From Cryptomeria japonica (Eukaryota > Streptophyta > Pinopsida > Cupressales > Cupressaceae): a DNA stretch of 64,000 nucleotides. Positions 1 to 9,755 of this stretch are shown here, in pieces; within the stretch, counting starts at the first letter, position 1; each line of letters starts with the position of its first letter. The DNA lies in NCBI RefSeq assembly GCF_030272615.1, contig NC_081409.1:527237791-527301790 (forward strand), written 5' to 3'. The position numbers were made by a program, and so were the translations under genes. Under the pieces are notes generated by a model, which saw nothing but the letters and a program-made list of their open reading frames with translations, ran no database searches and was not told the origin of the DNA.

Positions 1-135
1 GGAATGAAAACTTCTTATTTGGTTGTCTCTCTCTCAAATAGACATGTGTCCTCAAGGACACTTGTCATTCTTTTCCATGACACTTTCCCTTCTTAAGGAA
101 ACTTGTCATTTCCATCCATGACACTTGTCATTCTC
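1..135 (+). mobile_element. Left fragment of old gypsy-like element C
   Basis: This is noncoding sequence left of element A. It repeats short blocks around GACACTTGTCATT and CTCAAGGACA. The sequence just right of A (43788 onward) has the same flavour (TTCTCAAGGACAAGTGTCTC), so I read 1-135 as the upstream side of the element C into which A inserted. Its last five bases, TTCTC, are the left target duplication of A. Confidence 0.55.
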
Positions 136-1269
136 TGTAATACCCTAAAATTGGTCACTTAAACCATGGGCCCCTAATCTCGACAACATCACCAAGGTCC
201 TAACCAAAGGCAATTAAATCAACTTTGAGCACACAATTAATTAATTCTTCAATCATCAAATGTCACATGGCAAGAAATTATTCTATATTAATTAAATCAT
301 TCCAAGAAAATCATTTTGATCAATTATCCTATTTAATTTATTAAATATCCTAGCATATTTAATTAATAAATAAATTCACCATTTAATCATAAAAAAAGAA
401 TTAATTTATCATAAAAGAGGAATAAAAATACAAAGCAAGAGTTAAATTGAAAATAAAATAAAAGAATTGAATTGAGGGAGAAATCAAACTTGAGATATTA
501 TTTTCTTTCTTCTAAATTGAGAACTTGAAATCAGAAAAACAATTAAATGAATTATTAATCATTCTCTAAAATTGGAACTCAAAGCTTTTGAGAAAAGAAG
601 TTCATTTGCATTGAAAAGACTCTTTTCTTGAATAAATCAAAGAATTGCCTATTTTTATCTCAAGTGCATGGAATTAATCGAATTATATCTCTAATGCAAA
701 CTCAAACTTATAAGCTGAATGCCTTTCAATTCAACTATACGTGGAATTTATCTCAAGGTTAACTGAATCTGATTTCTCAATTATTTCAATTATCCTAAAT
801 TGTGCTTTTTCTTGATCTCTCTTGTGATTCTCTGTAAATTTAGTCTTCATCTCTCATTCAAAACACCTTGGAGATTTACTGTTATTATACAGTTTTTGCT
901 CTGGAGTCATTGAAGATTTTGTCCTTGCTTTTTGAGATTATTGCATCTTAGTTTAATTTATTTTTGCATATTTTATGATTGCTTGAATTCATATAGCTTA
1001 CTATTCATCCATCTAGCATAATCTTGCATCCATTTAGCTTAATATCATGCTCATATAGATTAAATCCTTCGTCTTGGTGTAGTCTAGTCACTAGTATTGC
1101 TTATACAAATCTGAGAGCAATTTTATACTTGCATCTTTTAGAAGGAAATTGGTCGATTTGTTATGGTTTTATTATTCATGCTTATATCTATCTAACCATA
1201 CATGTAATGACTTAATTGAAGTATTGTGTCTTGCAGCTTACAGACTTATTCCACTTTTTCACACACACA
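136..1269 (+). repeat. 5' LTR of element A
   Basis: It starts TGTAATACCC and ends CACACACA. It matches 23264-24290 plus 43636-43787 (3' LTR) on the same strand and the two LTRs of B (24291-25384, 42523-43630) in inverse orientation. The promoter TATA position reads TCTGTAAATT (831-840), where the 3' LTR retains CTATAAATTC (24005-24014), so the TATA box here is damaged. The conserved downstream block CATCTCTCATTCAAAA marks the likely transcription start region. Confidence 0.9.
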
Positions 1270-2453
1270 TTCTCAAGGACAAGTGTCTCATTTTCATTCC
1301 TCTTCTTCTCCCATCTTCGCCTATTTATTCCCCTCATTTTCCTTCAAAATCCATCCACTTTAATTTTCATATTGTTATAATGCTAATTTAATTACTCACA
1401 TCCATACACTTTGCATGTCATTTTAGCTTCATCTAGCCTGCATAGTTGTCATCATAGAGCAAATCTTGCATCCTTGGAAGCACGAAATTGAGAACACATC
1501 ATATCGAAGGACAATTAAATCAAAGGAACAAAATGGATTTTTCATTTATATTTGTTTTTGTCAATTATGCTTCGTTTATCCCCTTTTAGCATCATAATCT
1601 TGAGTGTTTAAATAATTTGTGTGTGTTAGGTTTTTATCTTTGTTATTTGAATCATCTTTACTTCACACTCACATTTTTACTCACACATAGAGTGTTTAAA
1701 TAATTTGTGTTTTTAGGTTGTTATCTTTGTTATTTGAATCATCTTTATTTCACACTCACATTTTAACTCACACATAGATTATTCTTTGGTTTGATTTCTC
1801 TAATCGTTTAACCTTCGAATCTTTTCTTGATCTACATCTTTATGCCCTATCATCCCAGGGGCATGTTTTAATGTGATTTTCATTAATATCTTATTTGAAA
1901 CAATGCTTTAAATCACATTGTATCAAAGAGGGAAAAAATGTAGACACTAAAAATCAGTAATCACTTGTGTTCTTCATTTTTAACCTAATCATGTGTATAG
2001 TCTTAATTATTCATGCGATCCTATCATGTTTGACCCTTCCTATTTTCTGTCTCGATGATATAATTTTCTCCCCATTTCGAGTCTATGATATCAATTTGTC
2101 CTTATCTTCATCTCCTTGGTATCAATTCATTCCCTTGTCAATTTTGCAACGTTGGTTTGCCTAGTTTTATCGTGATTAGGTCTATCTACTCCCGACTTGG
2201 TCCTCCCGCTTTGCCCTTCCCATTTTTTGTCCCGATGATATCATTTTCTCCCTATTTTGAGTCCAACATTTTATTTTGCCCCGATCTTCATTCCCTTGGT
2301 GTCAATTTGTTCCCTTCTCGATCAGACGATGTTGATTTTATCCCTATACCTACTTCTATTAGGTCATTTTTCTTCCTTGTTGGTCCTACCACTTCCTACT
2401 TCCCATTTTCTATCGTGTTAGCACCATTTTCTCCCAATTCCCATTTTATGGCA
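1270..2453 (+). repeat. Copied patch of 3' flanking DNA (element C end) behind the 5' LTR of A
   Basis: The block repeats 43788-44825, which is the DNA immediately right of A's 3' LTR. It contains the 3' end of C, its polypurine tract (about 1924-1938) and the first ~515 bases of the C LTR (from TGTAGACACT at 1939). At 2451-2453 it joins internal sequence of A through a shared GCA. In B the corresponding place holds the primer-binding site and 552 bp of leader (41971-42522), which A therefore lacks. Short open frames here are not genes. Confidence 0.85.
1603..1778 (+). repeat. 88-bp tandem duplication inside the patch
   Basis: AGTGTTTAAATAATTTGTGT recurs at 1603 and 1691. The matching stretch at 44125-44210 has one copy, so the duplication arose in the left copy after the patch formed. 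Confidence 0.85.
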
Positions 2454-2579
2454 CCTAACTTGCTATCTGGTTAATGAACAAAACTGTCTTTCGTGTTTTC
2501 AGAAAATTTTGAGAGGTAGGAGAGTATGCTCTTTTCTCCATAGACAATCAAAAATCCAGACCCTTGAGGCTTTTTCCTA

Positions 2580-3110
2580 GATTCGAGATTTGTATAACTT
2601 CAGCGGGCCTGCCCCCTCGGGGAGCCTTTAAGGCCAAAGCCATTAGGGCCGGTGAGAGGGGAACGACCCAAGTGGGAACGGCTAAACACCAAGTACTCCA
2701 ACCCACTATAAAATAAATGTGATTTTATGAAAATCAAGTCAATGAAAGTGCTCGGGAATAGCTCTCCTTTGTACCTTCGAGTATATCAAACCTTGGTTTT
2801 CAAGGCTGGGAGACCTCTTAATTGAGTTTATACCCCAACGCGCCAAACGAATCCCTTACTAGTTCCAATTAAGATTAGAAGCTACCCGATTCACCTCTGA
2901 AAGGGGGGATAATATTTGTACAAGAGAGATAGTAACTCTCCCAAGATACTTGCCATTTTGTGCCCCCATTAGTGTTTGGAGTCAGCTAATACGACATTGA
3001 GAATCCATTGCGTGAGACTCAGCGGTCGTATTTTGATTAGCTATTGGGTGTGTACTTGAGTCTGCAAGCAAAGGTTTTCTTCTCTCACCAATTTCCATAG
3101 TGTTAGCGTG
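2580..3110 (+). other. Leader block conserved among A, B and F2
   Basis: The core GGTGAGAGGGGAACGACCCA followed by AAGTACTCCAACCCACT recurs on the reverse strand in B (41790-41700) and, more diverged, in F2 (63825-63745). The block is noncoding in all three although the downstream coding regions of F2 and A/B are unrelated. A structured RNA such as a packaging signal is one possibility; the sequence alone does not show it. Confidence 0.6.
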
Positions 3111-3210
3111 TTCTGATTGAAGTCATTATACATATTGCATGTTTACTGTGTTTTCATCCTTGAAACTGAAACTAAAATACCAAAATTGGAGAAAACAATA
3201 AACAACTTAG

Positions 3211-3430
3211 TAGTCAAAACTTTGTCTGTGTCAAAAACTATTCTATCCTAGTCAAAACTCTGTCAGTGTCAAAAACTAGTCTATCCTATTCAAAACTCTG
3301 TCAGTGTCAAAAAATAGTCTATCCTAGTTAAAACTTTGTCCATATCAAAAACTAGTCTATCCTAGTCAAAAATTTGTTCATGTCTAAAACTGGTCTATCC
3401 TAGTCAAAACTCAGTCCATCTCAAAACTGG
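3211..3430 (+). repeat. 38-bp tandem repeat, about 5.8 copies
   Basis: Units begin at 3211, 3249, 3287, 3325, 3363 and 3401, exactly 38 bp apart, with the core TAGTCAAAACTCTGTCAGTG and a tail AACTAGTCTATCC. B has roughly one matching unit near 41160-41215, so copy number differs between elements. Confidence 0.9.
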
Positions 3431-3479
3431 TCATCGTCAGTCATTAAAAAATTGGTATGTCATAAATTTTGTCTTTTTC

Positions 3480-3930
3480 CAATAAACTGTCATACGAGTC
3501 TTCTGATTTATCATCCTGCTACATACCTTCTATCGTACAAAATTTCATCAAGTTTAATAGTTTGTCGTCTAAGCCTCAGTTCTATGTCATACGAAACCTG
3601 GTAAACTATCATCCTGCTTAAGGAATTATCGTCTAGTCTCTGATTCTGTATCATATGAAACACCATTACATTCATCAGTTTGTCATCTAAGGTATGCCCA
3701 TATGTCATCCGAACATAGGTAGCAACTAATATGAAATTTTGTTTATGTCATCCTGAAGCTATTAAACTGTCATCTGGTCCTATAAAACTTGTCGTACGAA
3801 TCTCTGATTTTGTCAGTCCAAAACAATCAAACTTGCCTAAAACAGTCTACAGCGAGCATAAAACTGGTTATCATCATTCTGAGCACAAACAAATCTAAAT
3901 AGTGCACTTATGTCGTAGTGTTGTACGATT
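3480..3930 (+). repeat. Array of degenerate TCGTACGA-like motifs, gag leader of A
   Basis: Variants of TTTGTCGTACGA / TGTCATACGA recur every 35-50 bp, often followed by CTCTGATT or CTGG (for example GTCATACGAGTC near 3490, TGTCATACGAAAC near 3588, TTGTCGTACGAATC near 3790). The core TCGTACGA is its own reverse complement. Matching arrays lie in B and in the antisense intron. Confidence 0.75.
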
Positions 3931-4218
3931 TTGTCGATTATCTTTTAGCTAGTTCAATCAACCATATATCAAATTTAAGTCACTTAGATAACATCTTACA
4001 CAGGATAGATCATTCCTGAAACTAGACTGATTCTTAGTCACTTCTCTTAAATCAAACTAGGTAACTTAGATAAACATCTTAAATAGGATAGATCTTTCCT
4101 GAAACCAAACTAAATCTTAGTTGCTTCTCTCAATCGATACGTTAAACGAACAACTAGCTTTAAATTTGATCTTGACTTCTACATCACAAACAACTTTAGG
4201 TCACATCAGTCAATAAAA

Positions 4219-5840
4219 ATGCCTATTCAAACTAGAAGTTCTCGTAAGAAAGCAGCCAAGGATAAAGGAAAATCCTTTTTGTATAAAGATAATCCATTTT
4301 ACGTAAAGGATCCTCTCACTGATAAAACTTCATCATCAGATATGCCAATTTATGATCAACCCTTGTCTTCCACCATATCTAGAACAAAAAAAGAAAGACA
4401 AGTTGCTAAACACAAAACTTATGACGATATCAGTATCCATGATACCAACAGTGATTCCTCATCAAATGAATCTGAAGTCTCTGAACCTCCAGAAACTGAT
4501 ATACAAAAATGTCAAAAAAATAAAGATTTCTGAAAAATGATGAAGGTTATCATGGCTAAAGAAAAAGAAGACTATTTTCTAGAACTATCAAAGCAAGGAG
4601 CTAAACTTCCTACTGGTTATAATGTTGAGGCCCTCATCACTAAAGAGGAAGAGACACCCATAGCAATGGTAAACAAGCAATTACAAGTGTTACGAACTGA
4701 GATCACGAAACTGAAAAACAAGGATAAATCACCAAAACAATATTATCTGGACACAATATGCCCATTTCCATTTGACAAAAACATTTACATGCCTCCATTT
4801 CCTTCACGAGTGGAGATCCCAAAATTTGACAAATATGATGGCAACTCAGACCCCCAAGACCATATTAAAGAATTTTGTGCTTTATGTATGGAGTTCATGC
4901 ATGACCAAATGTATCTCATGTGCCTTTTCCGGAGAAGTTTAGGGGGGCAAGGTATGGAATGGTTCTCAAGCCTACCTATGGGAATAAAAACTTTTGAAGA
5001 ATTAATCTAATTGTTTCTACAATAATACTCCTATAGAATTCATCACCCAGTCACTATGATAGAGCTTTGCAATACCAAATAGAAAACAGGAGAGCCCTTT
5101 CTCACTTTTCTCCAACGATGGAGAAAGATGTTCTCTAGATATTCACGGCCTATTCCAGATTCTGAGAAGATGGATATTTTTGTCAACAACTTAATCCCTA
5201 AATTAAAATACAGTATCCAAATGCAAGTATATCCCTCATTCAACAAAATGGTAGACAGTGCCCTTAGAATGGAAGATGTGCTTATAAAGAAATGAGATAT
5301 CTCACTTTGGAAAGAAACACAACAAGCCTCTAGCTCCAAAGAAAAGAAAAAATATTGGAATTATGGCAAAGACATCAACAAAAATGTTGTTAATGATGGA
5401 GTGGTAGACATTGTTAAAGAAAAATCAAAATCCATGATATTTAACTTGGCTAGTGGCATGCAAGCACTCAAAGCAGCTGAAACTACAACAGAAAATCCTC
5501 TGAAGAAAGTAAAAGAGTGGTTTAAAGAGAAACCTTGGCTTTTGAAACCTAAACATGAATTCAATCCTTTGGAGGAATCATATGAATCCTCTTTCAAAAC
5601 TTTATTGGCAAACGATCTGATAACCTTAATAGACAATTCTAGGCCATATGATACGGAAGTTAAACCAAAATAGTGGAGAGAAAATGAATACTGCGAATAC
5701 CATTGAAACAAAGGTCATAACACAAACAATTGCATGAATCTCAAGCATGAGATTCAAGATCTCATTAATGCTGGCAAAATTTGTTATTGGAAATCACACA
5801 ACTAATGTTGATCACAAAGCTTTTAAAGATCCCTTACCTG
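4219..5840 (+). pseudogene. gag: Gag of element A (broken)
   Basis: The start MPIQTRSSRKK matches B (MPVQTRN, 40432). The first 104 codons end at TGA (4531-4533); after one codon the frame resumes with ATG ATG (4537), and B has the same stop at the same place. The central capsid-like region includes DKYDGNSDPQDHIKEF and WFSSLP. A TAA at 5008 interrupts it where B reads Gln. Downstream lie FNLASGMQALKAAET and a C-x2-H...GH...C zinc-knuckle-like motif near 5690-5740, which carries an Arg-to-stop change in A. The reading frame is degenerate throughout. Confidence 0.85.
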
Positions 5841-6770
5841 TTTATGAACAAGGTGATTCCTCAAAGTCAAAAGGAGGTGCCAAAGTTAATTACACTTATA
5901 CCAACAATGACAATGTGATCAACATGATTGAGTCTTCCCAATCTGAATATTACAATGTGATTATAATCAAAGATAAACAAAATGAATCACAAAATGCAAA
6001 TGTCGTGACCCATGCTCAAAAGAAAGTTGCTCTCAAAGGAGCTATTTCTTCAACTCCTGCTCAAACAACATCAAACCTACCAACCTCGTCAAACAAACAA
6101 ACAGATACAACATTTGCTAAATTTAAACAACTAACTTCATCATCATCCCCTGGATATAGCATTCTCGAACAACTGAAAAGAATGAATGCACAAATCTCCA
6201 TCTTTGAATTGCTCAAAATCTCTTCTTCTCATAAAGAGATCCTAGACAAAGCACTACTCACAACTAATGTCCCAAAAGACTTAGATATCAATCGGTTTCA
6301 ATCTATGGTGGGTCACCTGACTTCGCCTCATTATCTCACTTTCTCTGAAGAAGATGACAACTCGTTGAATCACCCACATAACCAGTCATTGCACATTGAA
6401 GCTATGATCCATAAACACTGAGTTAAACGTGTTTTGATACATGGAGGTGCTAGGTTGAATATTTGTACCTATAATCTACTTACATAGCTGGGCTTTTCTG
6501 TAAATGTCATTGATTCGGCCAAGAAAATAACAATCAAAGCTTATGATGAAGAAGAAAGAACCTCTAAAGGTCTGGTACTATTACCAATCAGGGTAGGACC
6601 TATAGAAAAAGATGTTATTTTATAGGTGCTTGATCTTCCTATGTCTTACAACATCTTACTGGGCAGGCCATGGATTCATGAGATGAAGGCAGTTCCATCT
6701 ACATATCATCAATGCTTAAAATTTCCTTATAATGGGGTTGAAGTCAATATTGTGTTGATACCTTTGTGCC
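5841..6770 (+). pseudogene. Gag C-terminus and aspartic protease of element A (broken)
   Basis: The frame runs through a Ser/Thr-rich linker into a conserved block (LDINRFQSMVGHLTSPHYLT). The retroviral-type protease follows at about 6425-6750, with flap and C-terminal motifs such as [11 protein letters not shown]. The catalytic DSG/DGG region reads IHGGARLN in A and LIDGGAGLN in B, so A has lost the catalytic Asp. Stops at 6419 (TGA), 6485 (TAG) and 6624 (TAG) break the frame. Confidence 0.8.
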
Positions 6771-8352
6771 TCATAATAGAGAAGCCTCTATAGCTGAAAG
6801 TTCAGAAACCTTGATGAAGGACTTAGAAAAAAAATTGAAAATCACAGATACTGGCATGGATGGATACAAGATAGAACCAATACTTTCACTAATTTCTCTT
6901 CCTCCATCACCCAGATAGTCGGGAAAACCATCAGAGGTTATGAAGCCACAGACTTCCACTCCAAATGTCATATATGACAGTCTCTTTGTACAATCCTCTA
7001 CTTCCCTTGCAGATGAAATAGAAGACCAAAAACATGCTTCTAAGTCTAAGTGGAAGAAAAAGACACTGTCTTCACTATCACGGGAAGTAAACATTCAACA
7101 GACTCAAGAAGAGTATGAAAAAGAACAAAAAGAAATAGAAATCAAGAGAGAGGAAACAACCAATAATCAAGTTCTAATGGTATCAGCTACAAAATTACAA
7201 GGAGTAGAAGTCCTGGAGGATATGAGAGAAGAGGTACAAAGAATCAGAGAATTGTTTGTACCACTGAAAATTCCAGTCACATACACTAGTAGACAACAAG
7301 TAGATGATTCATAAACTGACTCGAACGAGTATGAATGGGGTCCAGATCATCTCTCGGATACATCTAATAAAGAAACTCTAGAAGAGTCCAATGATATCAC
7401 AAATGACACACAAGAACTGATACACTTAAAGCTACAAATAGAGATAGAAGAAATCAGACTAAAAAGACAAGCAGACTATGAACAAAAGCTGAAAAGAGGA
7501 AGGACACAAGAAAATTCTTCGCCTACCATGTCTCCCTCTAATAGGACAAAATAAATCAGGTATGGAACTACACAAGAAGAATTGGAAGCTATAGAAATAG
7601 AACCAATCATTAGTCTAGAAGAAGTTGAATTTAGTAGAAGATAGAAATTCATAGAACCATCAAGGTTATGTCAACAGGTATGTCAGATACAAGTGATAAA
7701 TGAACCAAATCATGAAGGAACTTGCAATATCAAAGATGTAGGTATTGACACTATACATACATTCACTCAATCACTTGAAGAAGAGTCAAAAACCTCATCT
7801 TATGACTCTGATGACTCCGACAATAGTCTTATTGATATGATAATACCTATTCAGCATCAAACTCTGACTCCTTTGTCACGGATGTCAGGAATCTGTCTAC
7901 AGATCTTGTTACTGTCAAACCACGATATGTAGTCCAGTCTAGCGTAGAAAATGGTGTTACGAGTAGGTCTATTAGATTTGGTCAACTAAATATTAACATT
8001 CACTTCAATGATCATGTTGTAACTATTCCTGGTCTCAAGACATTTATGCAAGGTAGTCTTCTAGAACTTGACTTGTCGGTCCAAAGTTATGATGATAATA
8101 CCGTTAACTCTCTCAAGCCTGTCCAAACTTTATACTTGGTACATCCTGAACTAATTGATTGTAGTCTCCAAAACCAACCTATGAATGTACCTATATTTTC
8201 CAATGACTATACGTTAGCCTACTACCTTAATGTAGTTGAACCAATGGACTCTTCCACCAGCGAACAAAGTCAGAACATGACTGAAATAGATATCAAGTAT
8301 CTTAGTCGCAAAAATCAAAAAAAGAAAAATAAAAGATCTGATGGCAAAAAAC
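6771..8352 (+). pseudogene. Protease-RT spacer of element A
   Basis: About 1.6 kb of degenerate coding sequence, rich in Glu, Lys and Gln (KEQKEIEIKREETT at 7120-7160), aligns with B 36138-37859. Further on is a conserved block (SLLELDLSVQSYDDNTVNSL, 8052-8111) found also in B at about 36320-36260. I recognise no domain. Ogre elements, also of the Tat lineage, are known to carry an intron between protease and RT, so part of this may be intronic. The region is cut at ACATT (8353-8357) by copia element D. Confidence 0.6.
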
Positions 8353-8357
8353 ACATT

Positions 8358-9389
8358 TGTAGGTCCCGGGGACAACTGAGAGGGGGGGGGCTGAATTAGT
8401 TGTCTAATAAATTCAAACCAAAATCTTATTAACTAGCTTAATGCTTAATACCGGTAAGATAGTAAACAGTGTTAATAGGAAATGTTGTACCGGTAAGAAT
8501 TAATGCATGAAACATAAGCACAAAGACATGACACAAATATTTGTACGTGGAAACCCTGTAAGCGGAAAAACCACGGTGGGAAACCTTACCCACAATCAGA
8601 TGATACTACTATAGATAGTAAGTGTACAAAGAGGGGTCTGCACATGCAGAAAGGCCAACAGCCTAGAGCTCACTACTCAAACACAAATGGGAGTCACACT
8701 GACTACAGTTGGATGGTTAAATCCAATGAGAATGTACTGCACAAAATAGCATCTTCATATGCTAGATTCAGTACCCGTGTAATACTGATATGCTTCTACA
8801 AAAACCTAGCTTCACCTTCAAATGATGTCTTTGTGTATACCTCTGCTTAATCTCGCATATACCTTCTAACAATTCTTTTTCGCATTCCACATTTGATCTT
8901 ACAAATAAGATATTACATTTATACCATACCCTAAGACCAATTTTAGTAGGTCAGCTCTACAAGATATTAAAATAAAACATTTTACAAATAATACAATATC
9001 CGATGCAATAACCGATTGAACATGTCAGCTTAATGCTTTTATAACAATAATAAATCATCTCCATAGCATGCCATGCTGATCTAGAAAAGATAAACCTGTT
9101 GGTGTAACCCTAGATAACCTGGACCTATTTGTTGGTAAAAGAAAATATGCAAATAAGAATATACCAATGATATTACTTCAAGGAAAAATGTCCACATGAT
9201 GTCTTCGACATTACCAAGTGTCTTCCATGTCATTGCAGGTACCGGTGAACATTATATCCTGCTGGTTAACCATATACCAATGATTGTTTGAACAGTTTAC
9301 TGATTGCTGGTGAATGTTGCTGGATCTCCAAAGTAGGTGTATTTAGCAGGTGTTGACATCAATGACAAAACCATACCAAAATACCAACA
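8358..9389 (-). repeat. 3' LTR of copia element D
   Basis: The partner of 13970-14998. It is full of CCGGT tetranucleotide sites, several of which differ from the partner by C-to-T or G-to-A changes. The short open frame at 8644-8850 recurs at 14253-14459 and in E (52733-52503, reverse) and is LTR sequence, not a gene. Confidence 0.95.
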
Positions 9390-9755
9390 ATCTCCCCCTT
9401 TGGCATTGATGGCAACACAAGATGGAAAAACCATCAAAGTGCCAAAATAGAAATGCCAAGTACAAAAACCAATTCTCCCCCTAGGAGTAATATGTGTTTA
9501 TACAAAGATTTATTTACAATACCAATCTCTCCTCAAAAAGTTAATGCATATTTTCATATATTTTTCCTTAATGTTTTTCCATATATCTCTCCCCCTTTGA
9601 CATCAAATGCCAAAGTCACAAAAGGTCAAGTTCATACAAAATACCAACCAATTCAATATACCAACTACTTCCCCTGAGAAGTAGCTTCCTCATCAAATAC
9701 CAGAATAAAAGATTTGTCCATTTAATTCTGTCGGTTGATGACAATCATCAACTGT
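9390..9755 (-). promoter_or_regulatory. Polypurine tract and 3' untranslated region of D
   Basis: Next to the 3' LTR, the - strand reads AAAGGGGGAGAT (9390-9401), the plus-strand primer tract. Two further AGGGGGAGA-like tracts lie at about 9474-9484 and 9590-9600. The rest of the 366 bp is noncoding. Confidence 0.85.

Larger units (their letters stand above)
2454..4218 (+). other. Untranslated leader of element A
   Basis: This 1.76-kb noncoding leader between patch and gag aligns with B 41970-40433 (reverse strand). It contains a conserved block (about 2580-3110), a 38-bp tandem repeat (3211-3430) and an array of TCGTACGA-like motifs (3480-3930). It then runs through short repeats of ATAGATCATTCCTGAAAC type up to the gag start. 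No long open frame is present. Confidence 0.8.

Noticed and set aside
136-2453. A 2.3-kb LTR for element A (TG...GGCA, matched by 23264-24290 plus 43636-44825)
   Set aside because: TTCTC flanks the shorter version (131-135 and 43788-43792), B's LTR ends at the same CACACACA, and the extra block contains another element's polypurine tract and continues past 44825 as an ordinary C LTR.
3211-3430. CRISPR-like array
   Set aside because: Units are directly adjacent 38-bp tandem repeats without unique spacers, in a plant retrotransposon leader.
8644-8850. A small conserved protein repeated at 8644, 14253 and 52733
   Set aside because: All three lie inside copia LTRs at the same LTR position, so the similarity is repeat identity and not coding conservation.
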